In this document: one piece after another, positions 1-9,964 of the stretch
How positions within the stretch are numbered: the stretch's first letter is position 1
Layout of the letters: every line of letters begins with the position of its first letter
Assembly: GCF_963924675.1 (NCBI RefSeq)
Contig: NC_089232.1
Coordinates: 36,289,312-36,353,311 of the forward strand
From: Phocoena phocoena
Lineage: Eukaryota; Chordata; Mammalia; Artiodactyla; Phocoenidae
DNA length: 64,000 bases
Direction of reading: 5' to 3'
The notes under the pieces: model-generated
The model's database searches: none
The model's input: only the letters and a program-made list of their open reading frames with translations
Told to the model about the DNA's origin: nothing
Translations under genes and position numbers: made by a program

Positions 1-221
1 AGCTCAATGAATTTTTGTCTACATGTATATGCATGTGCCCACTACTCAGATCAATATATAGACATTTTCAGCATCCCAGAAAGTAACCCTTGCTCCTTCC
101 TAGTTAATTATCCTTCCTTCACTGTAGAGGTAACTAATATTCTGATTTATATTACCATTGATTAGCTTTTCCTTTTCTTGAACTTCATAAAAACGGAATG
201 ATTCAATATATTTTCTATATT
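1..221. other. Unique AT-rich sequence, nothing recognised
   Basis: No repeat family, splice-flanked open frame or regulatory element could be recognised in this stretch. Confidence 0.4.
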
Positions 222-822
222 AGTATTCTATTGTGGTATAACAAATAACCATAAATTTAGTGGTTTAAAACAACACATGTTTATCATCTCACATTTTCTG
301 TGGGTTAGGAGTTAGGGCACAGCTTACCTGGGTTCTCTGCTCAGGATCTTACGAAGCTTCAATCAAGGTGTTGGCTGGGCTGTGTTCTCATTTGATGGCT
401 TGATGGGGAAGAAACTTCTTGCAAGCTCATTCAGGTTGTTGGCAAAATTCACTTCCTTGTGGTTGTATGACTGTTTGCCAAAGGCCACTCTCAGTTCTTA
501 GAGAATACCTGTAGTCCCTTGCCACATGGCCCTCTCACAGGCTCTCTCACAATATAATAGCTTACTTCATGGAAGCAAGGGAGAAGCTCTCTCTCTAGTT
601 TACAAAGACAGAGTCTTGAATAAAGTAACATAATCATGGGAGACGTGGTATCCCATCAATTGTGACATATATTATAACCTAATCAAAGAAGCAGCATCCT
701 ATTACCTTTGCTGTATTGTATTTGCTGGAAACAAGTCACAGGCTTTGCCTGAAATCACAAGGACAGGATTGTATAAGGATGTGACTTGTTGGGGGGGGGG
801 GTGTCCTGTAGAGTGTGTCTGC
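222..822 (-). mobile_element. Old LTR-like (MaLR/MLT-type) repeat, antisense
   Basis: The segment begins 'ctattgtggtataacaaata' and runs through 'agtggtttaaaacaacaca', 'ttctgtgggttaggag' and 'aatcaaggtgttggc'. This is the familiar reverse-complement layout of old mammalian MaLR-type LTRs. The end near 690-775 (residual 'acaagtcacaggctttgcc') also fits. It is diverged and I cannot name the subfamily. An 11-G run at 791-801 lies near its right edge. The short open frames here have no recognisable homology. Confidence 0.5.
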
Positions 823-831
823 CACATTCTG

Positions 832-1160
832 GGTTTTTTTAAAAATAAATTTATTGATTTATTATTTTTATTTTTGGCTGCATTGGGTCTTCGTTGCTGT
901 GCATGGGCTTTCTCTAGTTGCAGCGAGCTGGGGCTACTCTTCGTTGCAGCGCACAGGCTTCTCATTGTGGTGGCTTCTCTTGTTGTGGAGCATGGGCTCC
1001 AGGCGCACAGGCTTCAGTAGTTGCAGCATGTGGGCTCACTAGTTGTGGTTCACGGGCTTAGTTGCTCCACAGCATGTGGGATCTTCCCGGACCAGGGCTC
1101 GAACCTGTGTCCCCTGCGTTGGCAGGCGGATTCTTAAACACTGCGCCACCAGGGAAGCCC
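832..1160 (-). mobile_element. CHR-1: CHR-1 type tRNA-derived SINE, antisense, full length
   Basis: A tRNA-like head in reverse complement ends in 'accagggaagccc', with the pol III B-box region at about 1096-1112. The body contains 'ggctactcttcgttgc' and an A/T-rich tail sits at 834-875. A direct repeat 'cacattctg' flanks the element (823-831 and 1161-1169) and is the target-site duplication. It is a non-autonomous retroposon mobilised by L1 and is diagnostic of cetaceans and their relatives. Confidence 0.9.
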
Positions 1161-1189
1161 CACATTCTGTTTTGTGTTTGACTGCTTTG

Positions 1190-1445
1190 GTTCAACCGAA
1201 CACCTATGAGATTCACCCATGCTGATGAGTGTATCCATTGTTCATTCTTTTCCATCATTGTGCAGTATTCCTCTACATGAATAGACCACTATTTCATTAT
1301 CTATTTTCCTACTGATGGATGTTTGGGATGTTTCTACTTTTTGGTTATTATGAATATAGCTATTGTAAATATTCTTATACATGTCTCTAGATGAACGTGT
1401 GCATTTGTTTCTCTGGGATTTATATTCAAGCATGTTTACTTTTTT
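1190..1445 (-). mobile_element. L1: Old L1 (L1M) fragment, antisense
   Basis: The stretch reads like the reverse complement of the L1 ORF2 3' end: 'gtatccattgttcattc', 'cagtattcctctacatga' and 'tactgatggatgtttggg'. It is short and diverged, with no open frame worth calling. The CHR-1 at 832-1160 inserted next to or into its older surroundings. Confidence 0.65.
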
Positions 1446-1923
1446 TTTCACCTGTAATTTAATTCATTCAACACTTATTTACACTAAGCCCTTCTGGTTG
1501 CAGTTTTAAAAATCATGACTTAGGATCAGGCTGGAGGATTAAAGAGGGGTTGACTTTTGATGCGACAGTTATGATTCACCTCCTCCCCCCTTGCCAAGAG
1601 CGGTGATGATTTGATCCCTATTTTATGGAAGCTTTCCTGATGATTCCTCCCCCCTCCACCTTTTCTTTCAGCAACCAATAAAATGTAAAACAGCAACCAC
1701 CCACCCTAACCTTGAGACACTGCATTGTGGTTGCTAATCTGGTTTCAGTGGGATACAGGTCTCCAATACTCAGGGACACCACTTTTTGTGCTTTTCTCTG
1801 TGCATGGTTTTCAGCCTTAGATTCTTAGACAACAGAGGACCCCTATAGAAGCATGTGGTATCCTCCAAGGGGCTAGAGCCTAACTCTGTAACCTTCGGAG
1901 GACTGCCAGAGTCAGGCCCCACT
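1446..1923. other. Unique sequence, nothing recognised
   Basis: This is mixed-composition DNA with a C-rich tract near 1581-1590 and no recognised repeat, exon or RNA gene. Confidence 0.4.
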
Positions 1924-1932
1924 CTCTGAGGA

Positions 1933-1935
<3 letters not shown>

Positions 1936-1971
<36 letters not shown>

Positions 1972-2161
1972 TGGTACGCGGGCCTCTCACTGTTGTGGCC
2001 TCTCCCACTGCGGAGCACAGGCTCCAGACGCGCAGGCTCAGCGGCCATGGCTCACGGGCCCAGCCGCTCCACGGCATGTGGGATCTTCCCGGACCGGGGC
2101 ACGAACCCGTATCCCCTGCATCGGCAGGCGGACTCTCAACCACTGCGCCACCAGGGAAGCC
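1936..2161 (-). mobile_element. CHR-2: CHR-2 SINE, antisense, very young
   Basis: Thirty-five uninterrupted T residues (1936-1970) precede a near-intact CHR-2 body ('ggtacgcgggcctctcactg' through 'caccagggaagcc'). A perfect 16-bp TSD 'ctctgaggagcctttt' lies at 1924-1939 and 2162-2177. The long pure tail and perfect TSD indicate a recent insertion that may be polymorphic or lineage-specific. Confidence 0.95.
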
Positions 2162-2289
2162 CTCTGAGGAGCCTTTTGTTTTACAGTGCAAGGAAATGGA
2201 AAGATTCAGTCATATATGAGAGGAAAGTGCAGGTAATGAAGAAAACTTAGAAATACACAAAAAGAGGAACACATCTGCCTTTCCTTATA

Positions 2290-2956
2290 GTTTGGAGTTG
2301 AAGAGGGAGGAATTAGATCTCTGACTAATACAACCAGGGTGAATGGTGGTGCCATTTACTGAGAAGAGGAGGGCCAGGGAGGAGCATATCTGGGGAGAGA
2401 AATAAAAAACTCTTGATCTATTAAATTTGGGTTGCCCATTAGACATCTGAGTGGAGATGTGGAATAGGCAGATGGCTATAACAAGTCTGAAGATCAGGGG
2501 AAATGTAAGAGCTGGAGGTATAAACTTGACAGTCATATGTATATTAGTGGATTTGAAAGCCAGGGTGTGAATGAGCTCACTTAGGGAGAAAGGGCAGAGA
2601 AAGGAGTTGCGAGCCTTGGAAGACACCACATTTGGATATCTGGCAAAAGAGGAAGGATCAAGAAAAGAGACTGAGAAGGAGTAGCCAGCAGGGTAGGAGG
2701 AAAACCGGGAGTCTATGGTGTCAATCAAAAGAGAAGAAGGTTTAAAGAATGAAGAAATGGTCAACTGTGCTGAATGCTGCTGAACAGTTGAGTGGGATGA
2801 AGATAGGAGAGTGTTCCATGGATTTGCCTACGTGGAGGCCGCATTGCCCTTGGCAAGAGCACTAGAGCAGTGGTTGCTGAAACAAAAATGAAGTGGATCC
2901 AGAGTGAATGGGAAGGGAGTAAGTGGAGATAAGATGTGTAAATATTGACTCTTAAA
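2290..2956 (+). repeat. Ancient dispersed repeat, part 1 of 3
   Basis: Phrases such as 'gtgaatggtggtgccattta', 'cccattagacatctgagtgg' and 'aactgtgctgaatgctgctg' belong to an old, widely dispersed mammalian repeat whose name I cannot give with certainty. It continues after two later L1 insertions at 3837-4232 and 6366-6798. The 159-residue antisense open frame at 2285-2764 is most likely a chance frame within it. Confidence 0.6.
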
Positions 2957-2966
2957 AATTTGGTTT

Positions 2967-3826
2967 TGCAAACAACCCAATCAAAATATGGGCAGAAGAT
3001 TTAAATAGACATTTCTAGAGAAGACATACAGATGGCCAAGAAGCACATGAAAAGCTGCTCAACATCACGAATTATTAGAGAAATGCAAATCAAAACTACA
3101 ATGAGGTATCACCTCACACCAGTTAGAATGGGCATCATCAGAAAATCTACAAACAAATGCTGGAGAGGGTGTGGAGAAAAGGGAACCCTCTTGCACCATT
3201 GGTGGGAATGTAAATTGATACAGCCGCTATGGAGAACAGTATGGAGGTTCCTTAAAAAACTAAAAATAGAATTACCATATGACCCAGCAATCCCACCCCT
3301 GGGCATATACCCAGAGAAAACCATAATTCAAAAAAACACATGCACCCCAGTGTTCATTGCAGCACTATTTACAATAGCCAGGTCATGGAAGCAACCTAAA
3401 TGCCCATCGACAAATGAATGGATAAAGAAGATGTGGTACATATATACAATGGAATATTACTCAGCCATAAAAAGGAATGAAATTGGGTCGTTTGTAGAGA
3501 CGTGGATGGATCTAAGAGACTGTCATACATAGTGAAGTGATTCAGAAAGAGAAAAACTAATATCGTATATTAACACATATATGTGGAACCTAGAAAAATG
3601 GTACAGATGAACCAGTTTGCAGGGCAGAAATTGAGACACAGATGTAGAGAACAATATGGACACCAAGGGGGGAAAGTGGCTGGAGGGACGGTGGTGATGG
3701 TAGTGTGATGAATTGGGAGATTGGGATTGACATCTATACACTAATATGTATAAAATGGATAGCTAATAAGAACTTTCTGTATAAAAAAGTAAATAAAACA
3801 AAATTTTTTAAAAAAGATTTTAAAAC
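2967..3826 (+). mobile_element. L1: 5'-truncated L1 with ORF2 C-terminal remnant
   Basis: The element holds the last part of L1 ORF2 (open at 3032-3532, 166 residues, with the conserved '[12 protein letters not shown]' and '[11 protein letters not shown]' stretches near the C-terminus), then the 3' UTR and an A-rich tail at 3781-3816. A 10-bp TSD 'aatttggttt' lies at 2957-2966 and 3827-3836. It lacks the endonuclease, the reverse transcriptase core and the 5' UTR, so it is dead on arrival. The surviving frame is fossil coding sequence, not a host gene. Confidence 0.92.
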
Positions 3827-3836
3827 AATTTGGTTT

Positions 3837-4232
3837 AGGAGAGGAGTAAAGGATGAGGCAATAGCCAGAGGGGTTGGACAGCAGAGAGTGAGGAAGAGAT
3901 TGGTGTTGCAGGAGAGGGAGGAGAGACATGAAGGATTGAAGATCTTCTTGGGGAGGACAGGATGAGATCACGAGTGCCCCTGGAAAGACTGGGCTTTGGG
4001 AGGAGGAGTGATACTTACTCCTCACATATTGGGTTGGAAGGAGATGCTGGTGGATTTAGGCTCTGATTCCTTCCATTGTCTCAAAGAAGCAGGAGTCAGG
4101 ACATGAGCTGTTAGGAGGAAGAGAAGGGAGTTGTTGAGAAGAGAGAAGAAGGGAGGAAAAGAGCCAGTTTAGAGAGTGCTGTATTGGTCTAGGTCTTGCA
4201 AGAAGTAGATGCCAAGACAGGAGTAAACATGC
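3837..4232 (+). repeat. Ancient dispersed repeat, part 2 of 3
   Basis: This continues the repeat of 2290-2956 after removal of the L1. It is purine-rich ('gtgaggaagagattggtg', 'gaggacaggatgagatcac') and ends at the TSD of the next L1. No coding potential is recognised. Confidence 0.5.
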
Positions 4233-4244
4233 AAGGATTTTATT

Positions 4245-6353
4245 TTATTTATTTTTTTGCTTTTTTTAAATAACATCTTTATTGGAATATAATTGCTTTA
4301 CGATGGTGTGTTAGTTTCTGCTGTATAACAAAGTGAATCAGCTATACATATACATATATCCACTTATCTCCTCCCTCTTGCATCTGCCTCCCACCCTCCC
4401 TATCCCACCCCTCTAGGTGGTCACAAAGCACCAAGCTGATCTCCTTGTGCTATGCAGCTGTTTCCCACTAGCTATCTATTTTACATTTGGTAGTGTATGT
4501 ATGTCCGTGCCACTCTCTCACTTCGTCCCAGCTTACTCTTCCCCCTCCTCGTGTCCTTAAGTCCATTCTCTACATCTGCTTCTTTATTCCTGTCCGGCCC
4601 CTAGGTTCTTCAGAACCTTTCTTTTTAGATTCCATTTATATGTGTTAGCATACGGTATTTGTTTTTCTCTTTGTGACTTACTTAACTCGGTATGACAGAC
4701 TCTAGGTCCATCCATCTCACTACAAATAACTCAATTTCGTTTCTTTTATGACTGAGTAATGTTCCATTGTATATATGTGTAGCATCTTTATCCATTCATC
4801 TGTCGATGGACACTTAGGTTGCTTCCACGTCCTTGCTATTGTAAATAGAGCTGCCATAAATGTTGTGGTACCTGACTCTTTTTGAATTATGGTTTTCTCA
4901 GGGTATATGCCCAGTAGTGGGATTGCTGGGTCGTAAGGTAGTTCTATTTTTAGGTTTTTAAAGAACCTCCATACTGTTCTCCATAGTGGCTGTATCAATT
5001 TACATTCCCACTAACAGTGCAAGAGGGTTCCCTTTTCTCCACACCCTCTCCAGCATTTACTGTTTGTAGATTTTTTGATGATGGCCATTCTGACCGGTGT
5101 GAGGTGATACCTCATTGTAGTTTTTTTTTTTTTTGCGGTACGCGGGCCTCTCACTGTTGTGGCCTCTCCCGTTGCGGAGCACAGGCTCCAGACGTGCAGG
5201 CTCAGTGGCCATGGCTCACGGGCCCAGCTGCTCCGTGGCATGTGGGATCTTCCCGGACCGGGGCACGAACCCGTGTCCCCTGCATCGGCAGATGGACTCT
5301 CAACAACTGTGCCACCAGGGAAGCCCCTCATTGTAGTTTTGATTTGCATTTCTCTAATGATTAGTGATGTTGAGCATCCTTTCATGTGTTTGTTGGCCAT
5401 CTGTATAGCTTCTTTGGAGAAATGTCTATTTAAATCTTCTGCCCATTTTTGGATTCGATTGTTTGTTTTTTTGACATTGAGCCGCATGAGCTGCTTCTAA
5501 ATTTTGGAGGTTAATCCTTTGTCAGTTGCTTCATTTACAAATATTTTCTCCCATTCTGAGGGTTGTCTTTTCGTCTTGTTTATGGTTTCCTTTGCTGTGC
5601 AAAAGCTTTTAATTTTCATTAGGTCCCATTTGTTTATTTTTGTTTTTAGTTCCATTACTTTAGGAGGTGGGTAAAAAAGTATCTTACTATGATTTATGTC
5701 ATAGAGTGTTCTGCCTATGTTTTCCTCTAAGAGTTTGATAGTGTCTGGCCTTACATTTAGGTCTTTAATCCATTTTGAGTTTATTTTTGTGTATGGTGTT
5801 AGGGAGTGTTCTAATTTCATTCTTTTACATGTAGCTGTCCAGTTTTCCCAGCACCACTTATTGAAGAGGCTGTCTTTTTTCCATTGTATATTCTTGCCTC
5901 CATTATCAAAGACAAGTTGACCATATGTGTGTGGGTTTACCTCTGGGCTTTCTATCCTATTCCATTGATCTATATTTCTGTTTTTGTGCCAGTACCATAC
6001 TGTCTTGATTACTGTAGCTTTATAGTATAGTCTGAAGTCAGGGAGCCTGATTCCTCCAGCTCCGTTTTTCTTTCTCAAGATTGCTTTGGCTGTTCAGTGT
6101 CTTTTGTGTTTCCATACAAATTGTAAAATTTTTTGTTCTAGTTCTGTGAAAAATGCCATTGGTAGTTTGATAGGGATTGCATTGAATCTGTAGGTTGCTT
6201 TGTGTAGTAGAGTCATTTTCACAATGTTGATTCTTCCAATCTAAGAACATGGTATATCTCTCCATCTGTTTGTATCATCTTTAATTTCTTGATCAGTGTC
6301 TTATAACTTTCTGCATACGGGTCTTTTGTCTCCTTAGGTGGGTTTATTCTTAG
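4245..6353 (-). mobile_element. L1: 5'-truncated L1, antisense, interrupted by a CHR-2
   Basis: The L1 3' UTR (reverse complement, 'aacatctttattggaatata') starts near 4268. It is followed by ORF2 C-terminal sequence broken into frames at 4720-4998, 5011-5487, 5497-6078 and 6038-6265, all on the minus strand. Recognisable ORF2 pieces include '[12 protein letters not shown]' and '[14 protein letters not shown]'. The TSD 'aaggattttatt' lies at 4233-4244 and 6354-6365. After removal of the SINE at 5125-5325 about 1.9 kb remains. Stops and frameshifts make it non-functional. Confidence 0.93.
5121..5325 (-). mobile_element. CHR-2: CHR-2 SINE inside the L1, antisense
   Basis: The T-run at 5121-5134 is followed by a CHR-2 body ending in 'accagggaagccc'. 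The perfect TSD 'cctcattgtagtttt' at 5110-5124 and 5326-5340 is L1 ORF2 sequence, so this SINE is younger than the L1 around it. The insertion lengthens and shifts the L1 frame. Confidence 0.95.
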
Positions 6354-6365
6354 AAGGATTTTATT

Positions 6366-6798
6366 AGTAGCACCATCTGTGAGAGAAAATGGGGAGGGAG
6401 CCAGAAGAGGATGGGAGAGCTGTCAGACAGTGATGCAGGTCTGACTCCAAGTGAAGAGAGAGGAAAGGAAGGGTGGGTAGAAATGTACTAGACTGCCATG
6501 GAATCTAGAGAAGTTTCAGTAGGCCAATGGGAAGCCAAAATTGGCCATCAGAGGAGTTCCCTGTTTCCTTGTTGTCCCTGCTGAGCTCAGCCATTGGGAA
6601 GCAGCACCTGGGAAGGTGGTCTTAGCATCAACACAGTGATGGATTTCAGAGCACAGCTGCTGGGGCCTTAAGCTAATTACGCTCCCTGTGAGGCATTCTC
6701 ATGACTGCAACAATGGGGAAGATGAACTTACTAGAACAGATGTAGTCATGCTGCCAGGCAGTGTTGGGCACCCATTTGAAGTTTGTGATTATGAATTT
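6366..6798 (+). repeat. Ancient dispersed repeat, part 3 of 3
   Basis: This resumes the repeat of 2290-2956 and 3837-4232. The segment 'cacccatttgaagtttgtga' followed by 'atgaatttaaagtgaaagcc' matches my memory of the downstream part of the same family. It stops where a CHR-1 has inserted. Confidence 0.5.
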
Positions 6799-6811
6799 AA
6801 AGTGAAAGCCA

Positions 6812-7179
6812 GGGCTCCCCTGTTGGCACAGTGGTTAAGAATCCACCGCCAATGCAGGGGACATAGGTTCGAGCCCTGGTCCAGGACGATTCCACAAGCC
6901 ACAGAGTGACTAAGTCTGTGCGCCACAACTACTGAGCCTGTGCTCTACAGCCCGCAAGCCACAACTACCCACATGCTTCTACTTCTAGAAGCCCATGCAT
7001 CTAGAGCCTGTACTCCACAACAAGAGAAGCCATTGCAATGAGAAGCCCGCACACCTCAACGAAGAGTAGCCCCCGTTTGCCGCAACTAGAGAAAGCCCAT
7101 GCACAGCAACGAAGACCCACCACAGCCAAAAATAAATAAATAAATAAGCAAACAAATTAATTAATTAGTTTAGAAAAAT
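6812..7179 (+). mobile_element. CHR-1: CHR-1 type SINE, sense, full length
   Basis: The tRNA-like head has a pol III A-box region ('ttggcacagtggttaagaat') and a B-box region ('ggttcgagccctgg'). The CHR-1 body follows, including 'cgaagagtagcccccg', and then a TAAA-rich tail. A 13-bp TSD 'aaagtgaaagcca' lies at 6799-6811 and 7180-7192. The head is somewhat diverged ('gggctcccctgttggc'), so it is older than the CHR-2 copies. Confidence 0.92.
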
Positions 7180-7192
7180 AAAGTGAAAGCCA

Positions 7193-7830
7193 TCTTTCCT
7201 TGGAAACTCAAATTTAAACGCTTCATGAATGCATGGCTGAGCTCTATGGCTCTAGTGGACAGTTGGCAGCTTCTAATGTGAACAAAGTTTAGGCCAACAT
7301 CAGTATGGCTAGTATTCCATGGCTGAAGGTTTGAGATCTTGACTTCTCATTGGTTTGTGTTCTGGATTGGTCCCAGCGTATTTGTTGAGACAAAGTTCAT
7401 TCCTTCAGTTGTACTGCCCCAGCCCACCTTCGGACAGAGATGGGATTGTCATTGTTCAGGAGAGTCATGGTCAGCTATTTAATTCTCATAACAGGTGCCA
7501 ACAGATATCTTCTGACAAATTGATTTCAATAAATATTTTCCCAATAGCAAAAGGAATATACGTAGAAAATTTGGAAACTGCAGTGTCTGTCATCTGCCCA
7601 TATTCCTCAATCCGTCCTGGAAGTCCCCTACAGTTGATGCACAGTTCCCTTATCTGTCAGTGACTTCCTTTCTTCAGCATCTCTGTCACCTTTATCTTCT
7701 TGAGGCCACAGGGTCCTGTTTGGCCTCCACACAGAGAAGGTCGAAAGTACCGGGGAGTTAACACCTCAGGAGCAATCCTCAACAATGGGGATGAGAGTGG
7801 GTGGGTAAATACCCCAGCTGTCTGACCCTT
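7193..7830. other. Unique sequence, nothing firmly recognised
   Basis: Beyond a little of the ancient repeat at the left edge, no repeat is obvious. A 102-residue open frame at 7355-7663 (+) has no recognisable domain and no convincing splice context, so I treat it as chance. Confidence 0.35.
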
Positions 7831-8078
7831 AGTGCCAGACAGCACTGAGGTATGTTCCACACGGCCTCTCAGAGAGTCCCTGGGGATTTCATTCCAGTTG
7901 CTTACACTGGCAACCCACTCACCAATGCACTGCTTTTTGGCTTTCTTCCCTTCTCTGTTTCACTTTCCCACTTCCCTTCTAGTGCTTCCTGGGATTATCT
8001 CCAAACATACTACCTGCACCCAAATCCTTGTCTTAGGAGTAAGGAGAACCCAAACTATGCAAGAGCAAAGTGGTAGGA
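7831..8078 (+). mobile_element. Possible ERVL-type solo LTR fragment
   Basis: The segment starts 'tgccagacagcactgagg'. Near its end is 'cttcctgggattatctcc' followed by 'ctgcacccaaatccttgtct' and 'aacccaaactatgca', which resembles the 3' end of old mammalian ERVL-type LTRs. The match is from memory, and no internal retroviral genes are present. Subfamily and exact ends are uncertain. Confidence 0.35.
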
Positions 8079-9070
8079 GTCTACTACCTAGAGAGAGACA
8101 GTTAACATTTATACTTTCCTTCTACTCTTCTCTCTCTCTCTCTCTCTATCTATATACACATTTTTCCACTTAGAAGTAACCAGTTAATATTTTATATCTT
8201 TCCTTTTCTTTTCCCAGTGCTTCATGCTATACATCATATTTTGTTACTGAATTCTTATCTAACTGTAGTATTATGGACATTTGTCAGATCATGAAAATTA
8301 TGATATAGAAAATAATCGTTAATGACTTTCTAGTGTTTCTTTGGATATGTGTTAGATTGATTTTTAAGATTAATGATTTGCTTTTAATCAGTAATAGAAA
8401 ATTATTCTAGCTGGGTTCTTTTCAAATAATATAACTTCTAATTATGTATGACTCAACTTTTAACAAATGTTTACAGAGGATTGCTTGAAAGATATGCAGT
8501 CCAGTCTTTAGATAATGTAGATCTTATTCGTGGATCCACATCAGGTAAGTCTAATACCATGGGTAAATGTGTTTGGCTTTCCTCCTCTATCACCTGACAG
8601 AATTGCTGTCCTAAATTGAGCTTTGGAATATCTGTCACCCTCAGTGACCCTACGGAAATTGCCATAGAAACTTAGTGTTGCTTGGATTTCTGGAAAGCTG
8701 TTGAGGGCACTGGGAGGCTGCCCTTTATGAGGACTTGGAGGAGAAAGATCACTAGAGTCTCAGAACAAAGAAGAGTAGAGTATTCCTGAGGAACTGGGTT
8801 TTGATCTTTTGTGCAATGTCAATTTTGTAACTTTCACATTTTCATTTTTGCTGTGTTTCATAGGAAGCTCACAACCTAATTTACAGCCTACTTTTGAAAA
8901 TTTTACAAGATCAGTTTAAATAACTGAGTACTGACTTTCCTTCTACATGAATCTCCTTTCTTCTACCTCTCCCCCATTTTCTCCTTATACCTTATTTCTT
9001 TATCAAATTTAAAAAGATTTTTTACAGTGGGTAGATTTTGTAAGTCACCTGAAAAAATATTTTAATAATA
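8079..9070. other. AT-rich unique sequence with one splice-flanked open segment
   Basis: A short CT/TA simple-sequence patch lies at 8130-8160. The remainder shows no recognised repeat. The candidate exon at 8477-8544 is listed separately. Confidence 0.4.
8477..8544 (+). other. Candidate exon (splice-flanked open segment)
   Basis: The segment is preceded by 'acaaatgtttacag' (AG acceptor, weak pyrimidine tract) and followed by a strong donor, 'atcag' then 'gtaagt'. Over 68 bp, frame 2 is open for 22 codons with no stop ('ERYAVQSLDNVDLIRGS'), and the other two frames contain stops. I do not recognise the peptide. It could equally be a pseudo-exon, as these are common in mammalian introns. Confidence 0.2.
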
Positions 9071-9071
9071 T

Positions 9072-9146
9072 GCGGTATATCCCCACCATTCGTATCATGT
9101 TTAATGATATGCATATTTAATGATAGGCGGTATATCCCCACCATTC
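9072..9146 (+). repeat. 20-bp direct duplication
   Basis: The 20-mer 'gcggtatatccccaccattc' occurs exactly at 9072-9091 and 9127-9146, a 55-bp offset. A diverged 'tttaatgatatg / tttaatgatagg' pair sits between. It looks like a local tandem duplication. Confidence 0.85.
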
Positions 9147-9960
9147 CTTCCTCTCTTGTGTGGCGTCTCAGAGACTATACTTCTGGGGTATTTTTGGAGT
9201 GGGAGAGCAGTGAGGGCTGTCCTAAACTGTCATCTCAGCCAGTTCAGACGGAGCTCAACAGTTTCAGGACCCATGTGCCCCTCCTCCCTGGGGTGCGCTC
9301 CTCCCTCTGCGGTGTGGCCCCTCCCCCTGCGGTGTGGCCCCTCCCCCTGTGGCGTGGCCCCTCCCAGTACTATGTGACACCCCCCCCACCCCCCAAAGCA
9401 CTCAGCCAGCTGTTGATGTATAACTTCAACCCTTTCTGCCCTGGCGTGGAGATCTGCTGGTGGGAAGACACTGAACCAGCCGCAGGTACGGGCATCATTT
9501 CTGCTCCGCCCCCTAGTACTCAACATGCTAGGCGCTGGCAGTCTGTCATGCGGACTCTTCCGCAGGCCGCCTGCATCTCCAGTCTCTCTCTGTGCCATCC
9601 CCCACGTCGGTGGCGGGGGGGCGGGGCAGGAGGAGGCCCCCTTGGGAGGGTTGTCGTCTGCCCACCCCTCTTTCCCCTCTTCTTCCAAATTCAGTTCCCT
9701 AGAGCCTTCCTTATTGATTCTCAAGAGCATCGTTTGGAAGAACGGGAAAAATACCCCAAATGAATATTAACTGTGTTTTTCTCTTTATATTTCTGCTAAG
9801 AGAATCGTAATTCTCCTGGGCAATGTGCAGGCCTCTGACTGACAAGGAGAGAGTGAATAGAGGAAGAAAAGCATAGTAACTGATTTATCTAGATTTATAG
9901 GGGTGAAATATATGCAATATGTATTTCAAGTGTGTATACATTTAGAATAGATATTTTAGT
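9147..9960. other. GC-rich unique stretch around the minisatellite
   Basis: A 219-residue open frame runs on + from 9104 to 9763, and a 166-residue frame overlaps it on -. Neither has a recognisable domain, and both cross the minisatellite. A donor-like 'ccgcag/gtacgg' lies at 9486. C-runs and G-runs at 9381-9398 and 9615-9622 make composition a sufficient explanation for the lack of stops. Confidence 0.35.
9271..9366 (+). repeat. GC-rich 20-bp minisatellite, about 5 copies
   Basis: Units of exactly 20 bp start at 9271, 9291, 9311, 9331 and 9351, with consensus 'ggtgtggcccctccccctgc'. The middle copies are nearly identical and the outer ones diverged. The complementary strand carries CACCC/GC-box-like sequence in each unit. 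Because 20 is not a multiple of 3, the array passes through all frames, which explains the proline-rich open frames on both strands here. Confidence 0.9.
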
Positions 9961-9964
9961 TTAT

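Noticed and set aside
832..1160. A tRNA gene at the tRNA-like head of the CHR SINEs
   Set aside because: The head is a diverged tRNA-derived pol III promoter joined to a SINE body and A-rich tail. It is a retroposon, not a functional tRNA.
5497..6078. 193-residue minus-strand frame as a host gene
   Set aside because: It reads as L1 ORF2 and sits inside a TSD-bounded, 5'-truncated L1.
9104..9763. 219-residue open frame, the longest in the window, as a host gene
   Set aside because: It runs through a 20-bp minisatellite and C/G homopolymers, overlaps a 166-residue frame on the other strand and shows no recognisable domain. Composition explains the absence of stops.
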